From positions 124,001 to 188,000 of the forward strand of contig SCKK01000001.1 of NCBI GenBank assembly GCA_004124475.1: 64,000 nucleotides of DNA. Direction: 5' to 3'. The notes beneath the pieces are model-generated. The model was not told where the DNA came from, did no database searches, and saw only the letters and a program-made list of their open reading frames with translations. The position numbers and the translations under genes are program-made. Below are positions 45,636 through 54,373 of the stretch, one piece after another; positions within the stretch are counted from its first letter, which is position 1, and every line of letters starts with the position of its first letter. The DNA comes from Fidelibacterota bacterium. GTDB taxonomy: Bacteria; Fidelibacterota; Marinisomatia; Marinisomatales; SCKK01.

Positions 45636-45800
45636 TTACTTCCTCCGTCTTTTTTTCTTGCCCTTGTGTGATATGTGGTCTTCTAACACAATGCGGAGGT
45701 AGTCCGATAAGTTTCGGCGATCGGCTTCAGCAAGCACTTCTAAGGATTTCTTTAGAGATGGGGATACACGAAGAGCGATAAATTCATCTTTAGTTTCCAT
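45636..45800 (-). CDS. Small ribbon-helix-helix (CopG-like) DNA-binding protein
   Basis: The 54 residues begin METKDEFIALRVSPSLKKSL and continue ADRRNLSDYLRIVLEDH. This is the strand-helix-helix pattern of Arc/MetJ/CopG regulators and antitoxins, and a basic KKKRRRK tail closes it. The start codon is preceded by an AT-rich region with dyads (GTTGTATTGTATAAC). No toxin partner is evident next to it, so it is an orphan regulator or the remnant of a toxin-antitoxin pair. Confidence 0.65.
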   Translation of the reverse strand: METKDEFIALRVSPSLKKSLEVLAEADRRNLSDYLRIVLEDHISHKGKKKRRRK

Positions 45801-46389
45801 GGTTGTATTGTATAACGTTGTTAAACATTTTGCAAGTAAATTTTAGGTCTGTGAAGGACTGCTTGATTTCCTTTCACCGCTACGCTCGGGAAATCTTAGG
45901 GTTATATTCCATGATGGCTGCACATTCCTCGAAGTATAGTTCGTCAGGGGACGGAGGAATATATACCTCTTCTGTCTGGTCGGGAGCAGGGCAACAGCCA
46001 GAGAACTCGGAATAGATGAGTTAAGGGCAGATCTCAAGCAAACTTTTCATGGGACACCTCAGAGTGAGACTCACTGGAACTTGCTACAGGGAGATTATAC
46101 ACCGATAAGATGTCCGTTTGAATATACTGGGTTGGAGATGTCTAACGGCGCACGTCGGGTGTGCTGTCAACCGTCGCCTGGACGTACTTGTTCTGTGCTT
46201 TTGTCTACCGATGCATCTTGATCCAGACCTGCGAACCGGAGAAACCAACCGGCCAACCTGTCCGAAGTACTTTGCTCCAATCTATCAAGTATGGAATCCA
46301 AGATGACACCCCACGTGAGGTTAGCGAAAGACAGAATAAGCAAGAGCAGCAGGATACCGGAGAGTGAATACCTGCCTAATGCATCCGCC
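45801..46389. other. Degenerate stretch between CopG-like gene and transporter fragment
   Basis: Several short overlapping frames on both strands but none with a recognisable product or a good ribosome-binding site. It is probably eroded sequence of the transporter whose tail follows at 46378. Confidence 0.35.
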
Positions 46390-46530
46390 GCCCTGATTGT
46401 GGGAACCATGCTTACCATGGATCGGCCCTTCGATATGTACCGCACCGTGGTCAATATATTCAGCGATAGCGTGGGAACCGTGGTGGTGGCGAAAAGCGAA
46501 GGGGAAACGGGCCTCTACGCCAATACCTGA
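46378..46530 (+). pseudogene. C-terminal scrap of a dicarboxylate/glutamate:cation symporter
   Basis: The frame encodes ALIVGTMLTMDRPFDMYRTV then NIFSDSVGTVVVAKSEGE, resembling the C-terminal DRxxDMxRTxxNVxGD signature of the DAACS (GltP/DctA) family. Only about 50 of over 400 residues remain, so it is a relic. The match is short and the assignment tentative. Confidence 0.5.
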
Positions 46531-46584
46531 CCTTTTATGCTTCGCCAGATCGGTCTGTCACATAAGAATAATTAATGGTGGCTG

Positions 46585-48006
46585 TTAATACAAATTCAAA
46601 CTTGGATCGACCTCTATCGTCCAAGCACGAATCCCACCTGCCATGCTCTTCACATCGGTGTAGCCCTGCTTGATGAGGTATTCGGTTATGGAGGCGGATC
46701 GTTTTCCGGAATGGCAGTGAACGACGATTTCCCCGGACGGACTTAATTCATCTAAGCGTGAAGGAATAGAATTCATCGGTATGAAATGGGCTTCATCCAG
46801 GTGGGCGATTTGCCACTCCCACTGTTCACGGACATCCAGAATCGTCACGTCGTCACCACGATCAAGCTTCTGTTTGACCTCGTGGACATCGATTTCGGGA
46901 ACGTTCACCGTCTCCGCCGTTCCCGATACACCGCAAAACCCCTCGTAATCAATCGGTTCCACAATCGTGGGGTTCTTGCCGCATACGACACAGTCGTCGT
47001 TCTTCTCTAACCTGACCTCCCGGAATGTCATGGAGAGGGCATCAAAGAGGAGCAGCCGCCCGATCAAAGGATCTCCGATCCCGGTGATCCATTTGATGGC
47101 CTCCGCCGCCTGCAACGATCCCACGATTCCGGGCAACACCCCCAACACCCCTCCCTCTGCACAGGACGGCACCAACCCCGGTGGTGGAGGGGTTGCATAG
47201 AGGCACCGATAGCAGGGACCCTCTTTCGCATGGAAAATGGAGACCTGTCCCTCAAACCTGAAAATAGATCCATAAACATTTGGCTTTCCTTGAAAAACAG
47301 AGACATCATTTACCAGATAACGGGTGGGGAAATTATCCGTGCCATCGATGACAAGATCGTAGCCGGCGAGAATTTGCACGGCATTAACGGAAGAGAAGGG
47401 CTCTTCGTGTGCGGCAACTTGAACCTTTGGGTTAATACCTTCGAGCCGTTCCCTGGCGATTCTCAATTTCGGCTTCCCGACATCTTTCGATGAGTATAAA
47501 ATCTGTCGCTGGAGATTGGAAAGGTCCACGACATCAAAGTCCACCAGACCGATACGCCCCACGCCGGCAGCGGCAAGATAGATGGCGACGGGACAACCGA
47601 GACCCCCGACACCCACCACCAGGACCGACGCCTGCTTGAGCTTTTTCTGACCCTCCAGCCCGATCTCCGGAAGGGAAAAATGGCGGCTGTAACGAAGGTA
47701 TTCCTCCCGCTCAAATATCGGGCCATTTTCCTTTCCGCCTGCAATGGATGGAATGATCAGCACTTCATCCCCATCCGTCAGAGGGGTATCCATTCCTTTC
47801 AATTGCCGAATATCGTTCTCCCCCACATAGACATTCACGAAATTTCTGAGTTCACCATCGTCACCGTAGAGATGGAAACGGAGATCCTGGTACTTAAGAA
47901 TCACCGCCGAAAGGGCATCTTGCACCGTTTTCGCAGAAACCTCAACGGTGGCCTGACTGTCGGTAAAACGGCGAAGGGGTGAAGGGATTCTGACTATAAT
48001 GCTCAT
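46585..48006 (-). CDS. Fusion: MoaD/CysO-like ubiquitin fold + MoeB/ThiF E1 + rhodanese
   Basis: Three sulfur-transfer modules lie in one 473-residue protein. Residues 1-91 are a MoaD/ThiS/CysO-like ubiquitin fold ending in PSIAGG (Gly-Gly at 90-91). Residues ~100-350 are an E1-type adenylyltransferase (ATP loop GVGGLGCPVAIYLAAAG, zinc CxxC pairs CYRC and CVVC, catalytic-Cys region SCAEGGVLGVLPG). Residues ~370-473 are a rhodanese with active-site loop CHSGKRS. Free carriers need an exposed C-terminal Gly-Gly; here it is internal, so cleavage by the adjacent JAMM protease would be needed. The operon is GC-rich compared with the window. Confidence 0.9.
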   Translation of the reverse strand: MSIIVRIPSPLRRFTDSQATVEVSAKTVQDALSAVILKYQDLRFHLYGDDGELRNFVNVYVGENDIRQLKGMDTPLTDGDEVLIIPSIAGGKENGPIFEREEYLRYSRHFSLPEIGLEGQKKLKQASVLVVGVGGLGCPVAIYLAAAGVGRIGLVDFDVVDLSNLQRQILYSSKDVGKPKLRIARERLEGINPKVQVAAHEEPFSSVNAVQILAGYDLVIDGTDNFPTRYLVNDVSVFQGKPNVYGSIFRFEGQVSIFHAKEGPCYRCLYATPPPPGLVPSCAEGGVLGVLPGIVGSLQAAEAIKWITGIGDPLIGRLLLFDALSMTFREVRLEKNDDCVVCGKNPTIVEPIDYEGFCGVSGTAETVNVPEIDVHEVKQKLDRGDDVTILDVREQWEWQIAHLDEAHFIPMNSIPSRLDELSPSGEIVVHCHSGKRSASITEYLIKQGYTDVKSMAGGIRAWTIEVDPSLNLY

Positions 48007-48449
48007 GAAGAGTCCTCCTCTAATGTTTCACGGATACGTTTCACTTCAACAAATTTTGATCGGTCAGGAGACAGTTTCCACCACCGGGCATCCCTAACGC
48101 TACCGTGGAGAACGTTCACAATCAAATAGATGAAACCCGGCACGGCCCACTCGAGATCGTAGTGTGAAGGAACGGCAGAGTGATCGGGATGGGAATGATA
48201 AATACCGATGAAATCACAACCGGATTCGTTGGCAAATTGCTCCCCTTTTAGATATTGCACGGGACCGATCTGATAACGCTTCGCTCTTTGATCAGGACGC
48301 CGGTTTTCGACAGGCATGGTGGTCACCACGCTAATGGCCTTTCCCCCTTCGTATCCAAAAAGAAATCCACATGACTCTTCGGGATAGGTCGACGCCGCAT
48401 GCTCTGCCACAGAAGTCAACACCCCTTCTTTGATCACCAATTCTCTCAT
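48003..48449 (-). CDS. JAMM/MPN+ metalloprotease (Mec-like)
   Basis: A 148-residue JAB1/MPN zinc protease. The metal and catalytic residues are visible: Glu in YPEESCGFLFG and the JAMM signature HSHPDHSAVPSHYD (HxH-x7-S-x2-D). In mycobacteria the related Mec enzyme releases cysteine from the CysO-cysteine adduct; here it may also free the carrier domain from the upstream-translated fusion. It overlaps both neighbours by four bases (ATGA). Confidence 0.92.
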   Translation of the reverse strand: MRELVIKEGVLTSVAEHAASTYPEESCGFLFGYEGGKAISVVTTMPVENRRPDQRAKRYQIGPVQYLKGEQFANESGCDFIGIYHSHPDHSAVPSHYDLEWAVPGFIYLIVNVLHGSVRDARWWKLSPDRSKFVEVKRIRETLEEDSS

Positions 48450-49342
48450 TCCATTTCCTGCCAGAGTCCGGTACTAAGATACCGCTCCCCGGTATCGTTA
48501 AGAAGCGTTACCACGCACGCTTTCGGTTCATCAACCAGAATCTCCTCTACGGCAGCCAGATAGGCTCCTGATGACTGACCCACAAACAGACCGGTGAGAG
48601 CAAGACGGTGACAGAAGTCCCGAGCCTCATGAGAGGTCACCTCAATCATCCGATCAATAACGGTTTCATCCAGAATGTCTGGAACAATGTCATCTGGTTC
48701 CCCCATCGGTTTCAGACCCTCAATCCCGGGAAACCGTTCCGGTTTCACCGAAACAACAGAGATATTCCTCTCTTTTTCCTTCAACCGCCTCGCGATACCG
48801 GTCATGGAGCCCCCTGTTCCGATACCCCCAACGAAATGGGACAGATCCGGCACCTGCCTGAGAATTTCTACTGCTGTGGTCTCATAATGGGCTAGCCAGT
48901 TGTCATCGTTCCCGTACTGATCTGCCAGATAATATTTCTCGGGGTTGTTCTCATAAAGTCGATGCACAGTCCTCAACGCTTCGTCATACCCCTCCAGCGG
49001 GTCGGTAATATGCACCCGGGCCCCGTGGGCATAAATTCTCATTAACCTTTCCTTGCTGGCATTACCCGGAATGACAAGTTCCACCTCACACCCGAGAGCT
49101 TTTCCAAACATGGCGTAAGCAATCCCAGCATTGCCCGATGTTGAGTCTAAAATAATTTTCCCATTCCCTAATTCTCCCCGTTTCACCGCCTCAGACAGAA
49201 TTCTTGCGATCGGTCTATCTTTCAATGAACCGCCAGGATTCATGAACTCCGCTTTACCGTATACCCGCGCCCGGGAATAATCCCGGGAGAAAATTGAAAG
49301 GGATACCATCTCTGTATTTCCGATCAGGTCAAAGATTCCCAA
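48446..49342 (-). CDS. cysM: Cysteine synthase, CysM-type (PLP-dependent)
   Basis: The enzyme replaces the activated hydroxyl group of O-acetyl- or O-phosphoserine with sulfide or a protein thiocarboxylate. The 298 residues begin LGIFDLIGNTEMVSL. The PLP lysine is in NPGGSLKDRP, the substrate loop is DSTSGNAGIAYA and the phosphate loop is GGIGTGGSMTGI. I chose TTG 49342, three bases after the upstream gene's stop and nine bases after GGGAG; a GTG/ATG frame start at 49420 would overlap that gene and add residues not typical of the family. Context suggests CysO-type thiocarboxylate as sulfur donor. Confidence 0.9.
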   Translation of the reverse strand: MGIFDLIGNTEMVSLSIFSRDYSRARVYGKAEFMNPGGSLKDRPIARILSEAVKRGELGNGKIILDSTSGNAGIAYAMFGKALGCEVELVIPGNASKERLMRIYAHGARVHITDPLEGYDEALRTVHRLYENNPEKYYLADQYGNDDNWLAHYETTAVEILRQVPDLSHFVGGIGTGGSMTGIARRLKEKERNISVVSVKPERFPGIEGLKPMGEPDDIVPDILDETVIDRMIEVTSHEARDFCHRLALTGLFVGQSSGAYLAAVEEILVDEPKACVVTLLNDTGERYLSTGLWQEME

Positions 49343-49344
49343 TG

Positions 49345-49854
49345 TTAATGACTCCCGGTATGACTGTGCTCTATCTTCAGAACACAATCGACACAAATCT
49401 CCGGCTGGAAAAGTCCCCACCTGGAAAGAGCTCTATAGAGGGTACAACCTGCGCAAAATCCAAAAGCAGCCTCCAGAAACGCAAAAAAAAGCAGAATTGA
49501 CATCAGTAGTCTGACCGACCCCGGGAATCCAAGAGGAATCGACAGAGTGGCGGATGTCGTAAGGAACGCTCCGATGAATTGTGCGAACCGCTTTGGTGCT
49601 CCGGCAATGGGCTTTTCCTCACGGTGAAGACGGGGAACCAACACCTTTGAAGCAATCTTGGCCGCAGGACTGTACCGGGGACCAAATCCGACTCGTAACC
49701 AGAATCCTATGGCAAGCAAGGGGACTATCCACCACACCTCAAACCAGAGGAAAATAGAGGTCCAGATCACCACCTGAAGTGCCACCATTCGTGCCGTCCA
49801 GTCGTTAACGACCTGCGGAAAATAGAAGAACGCTTTCAATGCATTTGCTATCAT
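49345..49854 (-). CDS. DUF4395 family membrane protein
   Basis: The 169 residues match DUF4395: an N-terminal VNDWTARMVALQVVIWTSIF segment, several hydrophobic stretches, and the signature FGFCAGCTLY near residue 135 with another CVDCVLK pair at the end. The function is unknown, but the family is frequently encoded beside rhodaneses and thiol-active proteins. It is the first gene of the sulfur-transfer operon. Confidence 0.82.
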   Translation of the reverse strand: MIANALKAFFYFPQVVNDWTARMVALQVVIWTSIFLWFEVWWIVPLLAIGFWLRVGFGPRYSPAAKIASKVLVPRLHREEKPIAGAPKRFAQFIGAFLTTSATLSIPLGFPGSVRLLMSILLFFAFLEAAFGFCAGCTLYRALSRWGLFQPEICVDCVLKIEHSHTGSH

Positions 49855-50319
49855 TTCAACTCACCTCGGTTTGTTAAATAGGACTAATTTTATCGCATTT
49901 AATTTACAAAAAGCATCGTACCGTGTCAATCCCTATTTTGTTCGATTTGTTTCACTGCACCGGACGGACGAAACAAAAAACCGCCGAAGAGAAACGACGG
50001 TTACGGATGCGGAGACTTTTTTTGGCATTCAGTCGCACGTCTGACCTCACCAGAGACCAGGGCACCGTAACGCCTCTTCGCTCGGTTGCCGTCCCGCCTA
50101 CGCGGGAACTCCGGATGCTATGTCAATGAGCTAACAAGCTGGCTGTGGAATTAGCTGTTCAACAGAGGAAATGCAAGGTTTTTTATCTTTCCTGAAGATA
50201 GCCGTTATCCGCTTCCCCTGTTTTCAGGGTGAGATGTCACAGACGACAGGTATCATCAAAAAAGGAACGGGAAACTCTTTCCTGACCGTTAGTTATAAAA
50301 TGTGGTAAATTTTGATCCG
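49855..50319. other. Gene-free spacer with a - strand terminator
   Basis: Apart from the terminator at 49970-50003 nothing is supported. GCGGGAACTCCGGATG-like short dyads occur near 50090. Confidence 0.45.
49970..50003 (-). terminator. Rho-independent terminator (- strand)
   Basis: On the - strand AACCGTCG pairs with CGGCGGTT (one G-U) around an 8-base loop and is followed by TTTTTTGTTT. It would end transcription coming from the ABC-exporter side and insulate the sulfur operon. Confidence 0.7.
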
Positions 50320-50590
50320 ATGAAAAGGTGGAAATACCTCCCTCCAATCGCGATCATCTTTGCCGGTGTTCTGTGGAGCCTTGACGTTTTTCTGAGGCAG
50401 TAACTCCCCGGAGTTCCCTATTACTCCCCCACCTCCCCGATTTCCTTTTCGTTCATGATCATTCTGCTTGAGTACGCCATGGGTGGGGTGCTATTCCTCC
50501 CCGTTCTAATCCGTGGATGGAAGCAGCTTAAAACATTGTGCGAACAATCGTGGATCTCCGCGGTATGGGTGGAGAATAACACCGAAAACA
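50320..50590 (+). pseudogene. N-terminal remnant of an EamA/DMT-type transporter
   Basis: ATG at 50320 opens MKRWKYLPPIAIIFAGVLWS, LDVFLRQ, then a TAA at 50401. In the same frame the sequence goes on SFMIILLEYAMGGVLFLPVL, IRGWKQL, as expected for the second helix of drug/metabolite transporters. It ends in the palindromic repeat at ~50610. It is clearly dead: an in-frame stop and most of the gene missing. Confidence 0.6.
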
Positions 50591-50604
50591 TGGAGAATTG
50601 CCTG

Positions 50605-50705
50605 CATGTCGCCTGCCTGCAGTCAGGCAGGGCAGACAGGAAGTAGTGTCCCGAAGAGACTCCCATGGATGAGGAATGCTCCGTAGGAGCTCCTTCGGAG
50701 GAGAA
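50605..50705. repeat. CCTGCCTG palindrome and GGAGCTCC-type dyads
   Basis: GCCTGCCTGCAGTCAGGCAG is an inverted repeat. It is followed by a CCGTAGGAGCTCCTTCGGAG dyad. These are members of the dispersed palindrome groups seen at 12.1, 35.5 and 45.3 kb. Confidence 0.6.
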
Positions 50706-50774
50706 AGGGGCTTATCGATGAGGAATTGTGTCAATACTCCATACAGGTTGTACCATGGAGTGAGACATTACTAT

Positions 50775-51557
50775 TTATTGCTTTATCCTGGTTCCCTTCT
50801 GAAACAGCACGATACCAATTATTGTAAATAAAATTGTCATCAAAAACGCAACCGTAAAAGAGAGATACACAGTGGAACCACCAATATCCAGTATGGAATA
50901 GCGAAGTCCGTTGATGACGTAGTAGATCGGATTAATCATGGAGAGATTTCGCCAAAACCCCGGCAGCATATTAATGGAATAGAATACGCCTCCCAAGAAA
51001 ATGAGTGGCGTGATAAAGAAATTCACCATGGTTGCAACGTTATCCCAGCTTTCGGCAAAAATACCCAGGATCAAACCCGCACCGGAGAAACCCCATGATA
51101 CTAATATAAGAAATAATAATGTCTGGATTGGGTGAACCACGGGCATATCAATGATAAGGATACCCAGCAACAAAACAAGGAGCCCATTAATGACCCCTCT
51201 TACTGCTCCACCGATGATAAACGAAAGTGAAATTTCCATAGAACTCATGGGAGTGATAAGCAAATCCTGCATTTGTTGAAGCAACTTCATCTGTAAAATG
51301 CTTGATGAAGTGTTGTTGTAAGCGTTTGTGATCACATTCATCATAATAAGTCCTGGAAGGATGTAGATTGTATAAGAGACACCATCGATGGATGAGATAC
51401 GTTTCTGCAGGGTAAGTCCGAATATAATAATATACAGGGCTGAGGTAATAAGCCCCGGAATTACAGTCTGGCGATAAACGGATAGAAATCGATAAATTTC
51501 ACGCAAGGTAAGAGTACGAAAACCGACCCAGTTGATACGTTTTTCTGATACTTCCAT
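50775..51557 (-). CDS. ABC-2 type transporter permease
   Basis: A 260-residue inner-membrane protein with six hydrophobic segments, matching the ABC-2 permease family of exporters. Typical segments are LTLREIYRFLSVYRQTVIP at the N-terminus and, near residue 175, MVNFFITPLIFLGGVFYSI, LPGFWRNLSMINPIYYVING. It pairs with the ATP-binding subunit encoded upstream (gap 171 bases containing short palindromes). The substrate is unknown (drug, polysaccharide or lipid). Confidence 0.9.
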   Translation of the reverse strand: MEVSEKRINWVGFRTLTLREIYRFLSVYRQTVIPGLITSALYIIIFGLTLQKRISSIDGVSYTIYILPGLIMMNVITNAYNNTSSSILQMKLLQQMQDLLITPMSSMEISLSFIIGGAVRGVINGLLVLLLGILIIDMPVVHPIQTLLFLILVSWGFSGAGLILGIFAESWDNVATMVNFFITPLIFLGGVFYSINMLPGFWRNLSMINPIYYVINGLRYSILDIGGSTVYLSFTVAFLMTILFTIIGIVLFQKGTRIKQ

Positions 51558-51728
51558 TATATTAAAAGTGTTAAAGTGTATGAGTGTTTCTCAAAGAGAC
51601 TCCGTTTGAGCACGTATTTAGTGTTTCATTTTACAGGATGTCAGTTTTTTGAACATAGACACTGAAGTGGATGAGTACTTTGAAACTTACTCCGGAGGAG
51701 TCCCTACGGGAAACACCTTTCACATTTT

Positions 51729-52688
51729 TTAGTCATTAATTGTCCTTCCCGTTAGACTTACGAATACGTCTTCAAGGCTTGATTTGGTAATTTTTACTTC
51801 ATGGATGTGACAACCGTTAGAACTGAGAGCATTGATGATTTCAGAAAGGGATTTTTCCGGTTCATCTACGCTAAAGACAAGACGACTGCCTCCATCATAG
51901 GGTTCGTGTACATATGTAAAACCGGAGATCAATGCCTCTTTTTCAGGATCACAATCAGACAAATATACTTCTATACTTCCTTTGCCTAAAGATTGGATCA
52001 GTTCCGACGGTTTTCCTTCTGCCACAATTGTACCCTCATTTATAATTCCGACCCGTTCGCACAGAAGTTCTGCCTCATCGATATAATGAGTCGTCAGAAG
52101 AATGGTTTTGCCCTCTTTGTGAAGTTGTCTGAGGTAATCCCACAGCATATGTCGTAGTTCGACGTCTATGCCCGCTGTTGGTTCATCCAGAATGAGTATT
52201 TCCGGGTCATGAACCAGAGCTTTTAAAACTTGGAATCGCCGTTTCATTCCACCTGAGAGCTCACGGATTTTTGAATTTCTTTTCTTGTAAAGTCCGAACT
52301 TTTTGAGGAGTTGTTCTATTCGATCTGAAACTTCTTCTTTTCTGATTCCATAATACCCTGCTTGAAAATAGAGTAGTCGCTCAATTGAAAAAAACCAGTC
52401 AACTGTTAATTCCTGAGGGGAAACTCCAATTTTGGATCGGGTAAATCTGTAATCCGATATAATATCTTTGCCCATCACCGAGACACTTCCCTCATCCAGT
52501 CTTACAAGTCCGGTGATAATACCAATAGTGGTTGTTTTCCCAGCGCCATTGGGTCCTAAGAGCCCATAAAATTCACCGGATTTTATGGTCAGGTCAATGC
52601 CTTTTAGGGCAACTGTCTTGCCGCCAGCCCGTCGATTGATAGGCAGGTAGGATTTTTTCAGGTTTCGAACATCAATCGCAGGTATCAT
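51729..52688 (-). CDS. ABC transporter ATP-binding protein
   Basis: The 319 residues contain Walker A GPNGAGKTTT (~residue 45), the Q-loop GVSPQELTVDW, signature LSGGMKRRF, Walker B LILDEPTAGID and the switch His in TTHYIDEAE. The extended C-terminus resembles DrrA/CcmA-type exporters. It forms a two-component exporter with the ABC-2 permease gene downstream. Confidence 0.93.
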   Translation of the reverse strand: MIPAIDVRNLKKSYLPINRRAGGKTVALKGIDLTIKSGEFYGLLGPNGAGKTTTIGIITGLVRLDEGSVSVMGKDIISDYRFTRSKIGVSPQELTVDWFFSIERLLYFQAGYYGIRKEEVSDRIEQLLKKFGLYKKRNSKIRELSGGMKRRFQVLKALVHDPEILILDEPTAGIDVELRHMLWDYLRQLHKEGKTILLTTHYIDEAELLCERVGIINEGTIVAEGKPSELIQSLGKGSIEVYLSDCDPEKEALISGFTYVHEPYDGGSRLVFSVDEPEKSLSEIINALSSNGCHIHEVKITKSSLEDVFVSLTGRTIND

Positions 52689-53609
52689 GTATATAATTTA
52701 AACTTAATCATGGAGGAATGTCAGGAAGAATTTATTCATGAAACGATGGGGCATCCCTTGGGGAAAAAGCGGACCTAAATCCATTGAAGGATGGATGAAT
52801 TATCAGAGAGACAACCCCGGGGATTTTATTGGTATATTGTGATTGGTATTTTCCAGCATAACATTAAATCAATATGGTTCTAACAGAATTTAAACAAACT
52901 AACAGATAATGTTATAGAATAACAGGACAATAGGCAACCTAAATTCGCTCCTGACCCAGATTTGTGCACAGTCCAAAGGATCCTTTGGGCATCCTGCGGA
53001 AAACTCATGGATCAGATACAGCTCTCTTTTTATACCCTTCCTTCGATTTTCGGAGACCTCACATAGTCCATTCGACACTAATGATGCATATGGGAATCAA
53101 TGTTAAGATTACATGGATTGGTTACGAAAAGGGGCTGAAAAAGAGCCGTTGAAAATGATTTTCCACGGAATCCATTTGGAAATGTAAATAGAATGGAAAG
53201 TAAATAAAGCAGAAGAACGACTCTGCAAAAACTAAATTTAGAAGATATAGGAATAAAACGTTTAAATTTTATGTTTTGGTTTATTATTTTCACTAGGTAC
53301 CTAAGGGAAGTGCAGGGCAGATAAAAATTAAATCCATTACTTGGACAAACTATGTGTCAATCATACTATCTATAAGTCGTAACCTCTCAGTGGAATTTGG
53401 ATACGCTTTTTTGGAATGTTATCCACAGAGTGCAGCCCGTCTAAAGGGTCCCGTGGACAATTACCCTCCTCAGGAGCTCCTATTGAGCATCCATCTCTGC
53501 CAGATTCATGTACTTTGCGGGAGGGGCAGGCAATGTTCCTCCATTTGAGTTGCTCATAAAGCATCATTCCGTGTTTGACAAGTTTCCTATCAAGAATTAA
53601 GAGACAGCA
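52689..53609. other. Gene-free region with repeat C
   Basis: About 920 bases between divergent genes without a convincing gene. It contains copy 2 of repeat C (52835-52956), a CAAAGGATCCTTTG palindrome near 52976, and a single DnaA-box-like TTATCCACA near 53419. It should hold promoters for both neighbours. Confidence 0.5.
52835..52956. repeat. Dispersed repeat C, copy 2
   Basis: Same order of words as 45309-45466 (TATTGTGATTGG ... CAGAATTTAA ... CAACC.AAATT ... TCCTGACC), without the extra GC-rich palindrome. Confidence 0.65.
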
Positions 53610-54227
53610 ATGAATCCATTACAAACAGCAGCTTTGGGAATTTGTTTTTGGGTGTTATCCCTTGCACAGGTTATTGTGATGGCATGGATGTGGAAATATA
53701 ACGATCCGGAAAAACATACTTCCGATCCCCACAAAGACGGGGCAGACCCCTGGCAGACGTTTTTAAAAAAGTGGTTATCGATCCATCGAATTATAGGGTA
53801 TACTTACGTAATAATTTATATTTTTATGATGACCAAGATGGTCCCGAGGTTATGGACATATCAGATAGAATTACCTGCCCGGACTGTGGTTCACCTTGTA
53901 TTGGGATTCTCTATTGGTATTATCCTGATATCAAAAATTGCTGTCATTCGTTTTTTCAAACACCTTGGCAATGCTTTGCCTCTGTTTGGATTTCTTATAT
54001 TCTTCTTTACTACAATTTTATTAGCGGTGTCAGTTCCATTCGCTTACCAGGAACAGAGACTAATCGCTGCTACTCGTGCATTTTCTGTTGAAAATATGAC
54101 TCGAATTGAACATTTATTACCCAAAGCAGGTTTTTCGGAGTATGAGGCGCGCCAATTGGCAACTATCGACGTTATGAAATCCGGAAGGGTGGTTGGATTT
54201 GAGTATTTAAATTTTAGCTTTAAATAA
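53610..54227 (+). pseudogene. Membrane N-terminal part of a membrane-anchored cytochrome, 3' part displaced
   Basis: The 205 residues contain four or five hydrophobic helices (MNPLQTAALGICFWVLSLAQ, HRIIGYTYVIIYIFMM, VVHLVLGFSIGIILI, FGFLIFFFTTILLAVSV), then a soluble segment ending ATIDVMKSGR, after which the frame drifts (VVGFEYLNFSFK). SGR of this kind normally introduces a CxxCH heme domain. None follows, but a cytochrome-like C-terminal segment appears at 55684-55854, beyond the helicase gene. I infer one gene was split. The truncated product might still be made. Confidence 0.5.
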
Positions 54228-54251
54228 GATAGTTTTCTGTTCATAATCAAA

Positions 54252-54267
54252 GTAGAAACATTTATAT
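54252..54267 (+). promoter_or_regulatory. Archaeal-type BRE/TATA-like sequence
   Basis: GTAGAAACATTTATATA matches the archaeal pattern of a purine-rich BRE followed by TTTATATA. It lies about 107 bases before the helicase ATG. In an AT-rich spacer this could arise by chance. Confidence 0.35.
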
Positions 54268-54373
54268 AGCGAAGATAAAAGAGTTTAATAAAAGAAGGTT
54301 ATGAGAGAGCACTTGATCAAGTTATGAACATTTCGCTTTTTCTAGAAAAATAGATGTACTAAATGAAGTAAAA

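Noticed and set aside
53417-53427. DnaA-box-like TTATCCACA, also near 29099 and 35635
   Set aside because: Single isolated matches without clustering, an AT-rich unwinding region, or dnaA/dnaN neighbours; not evidence for an origin.
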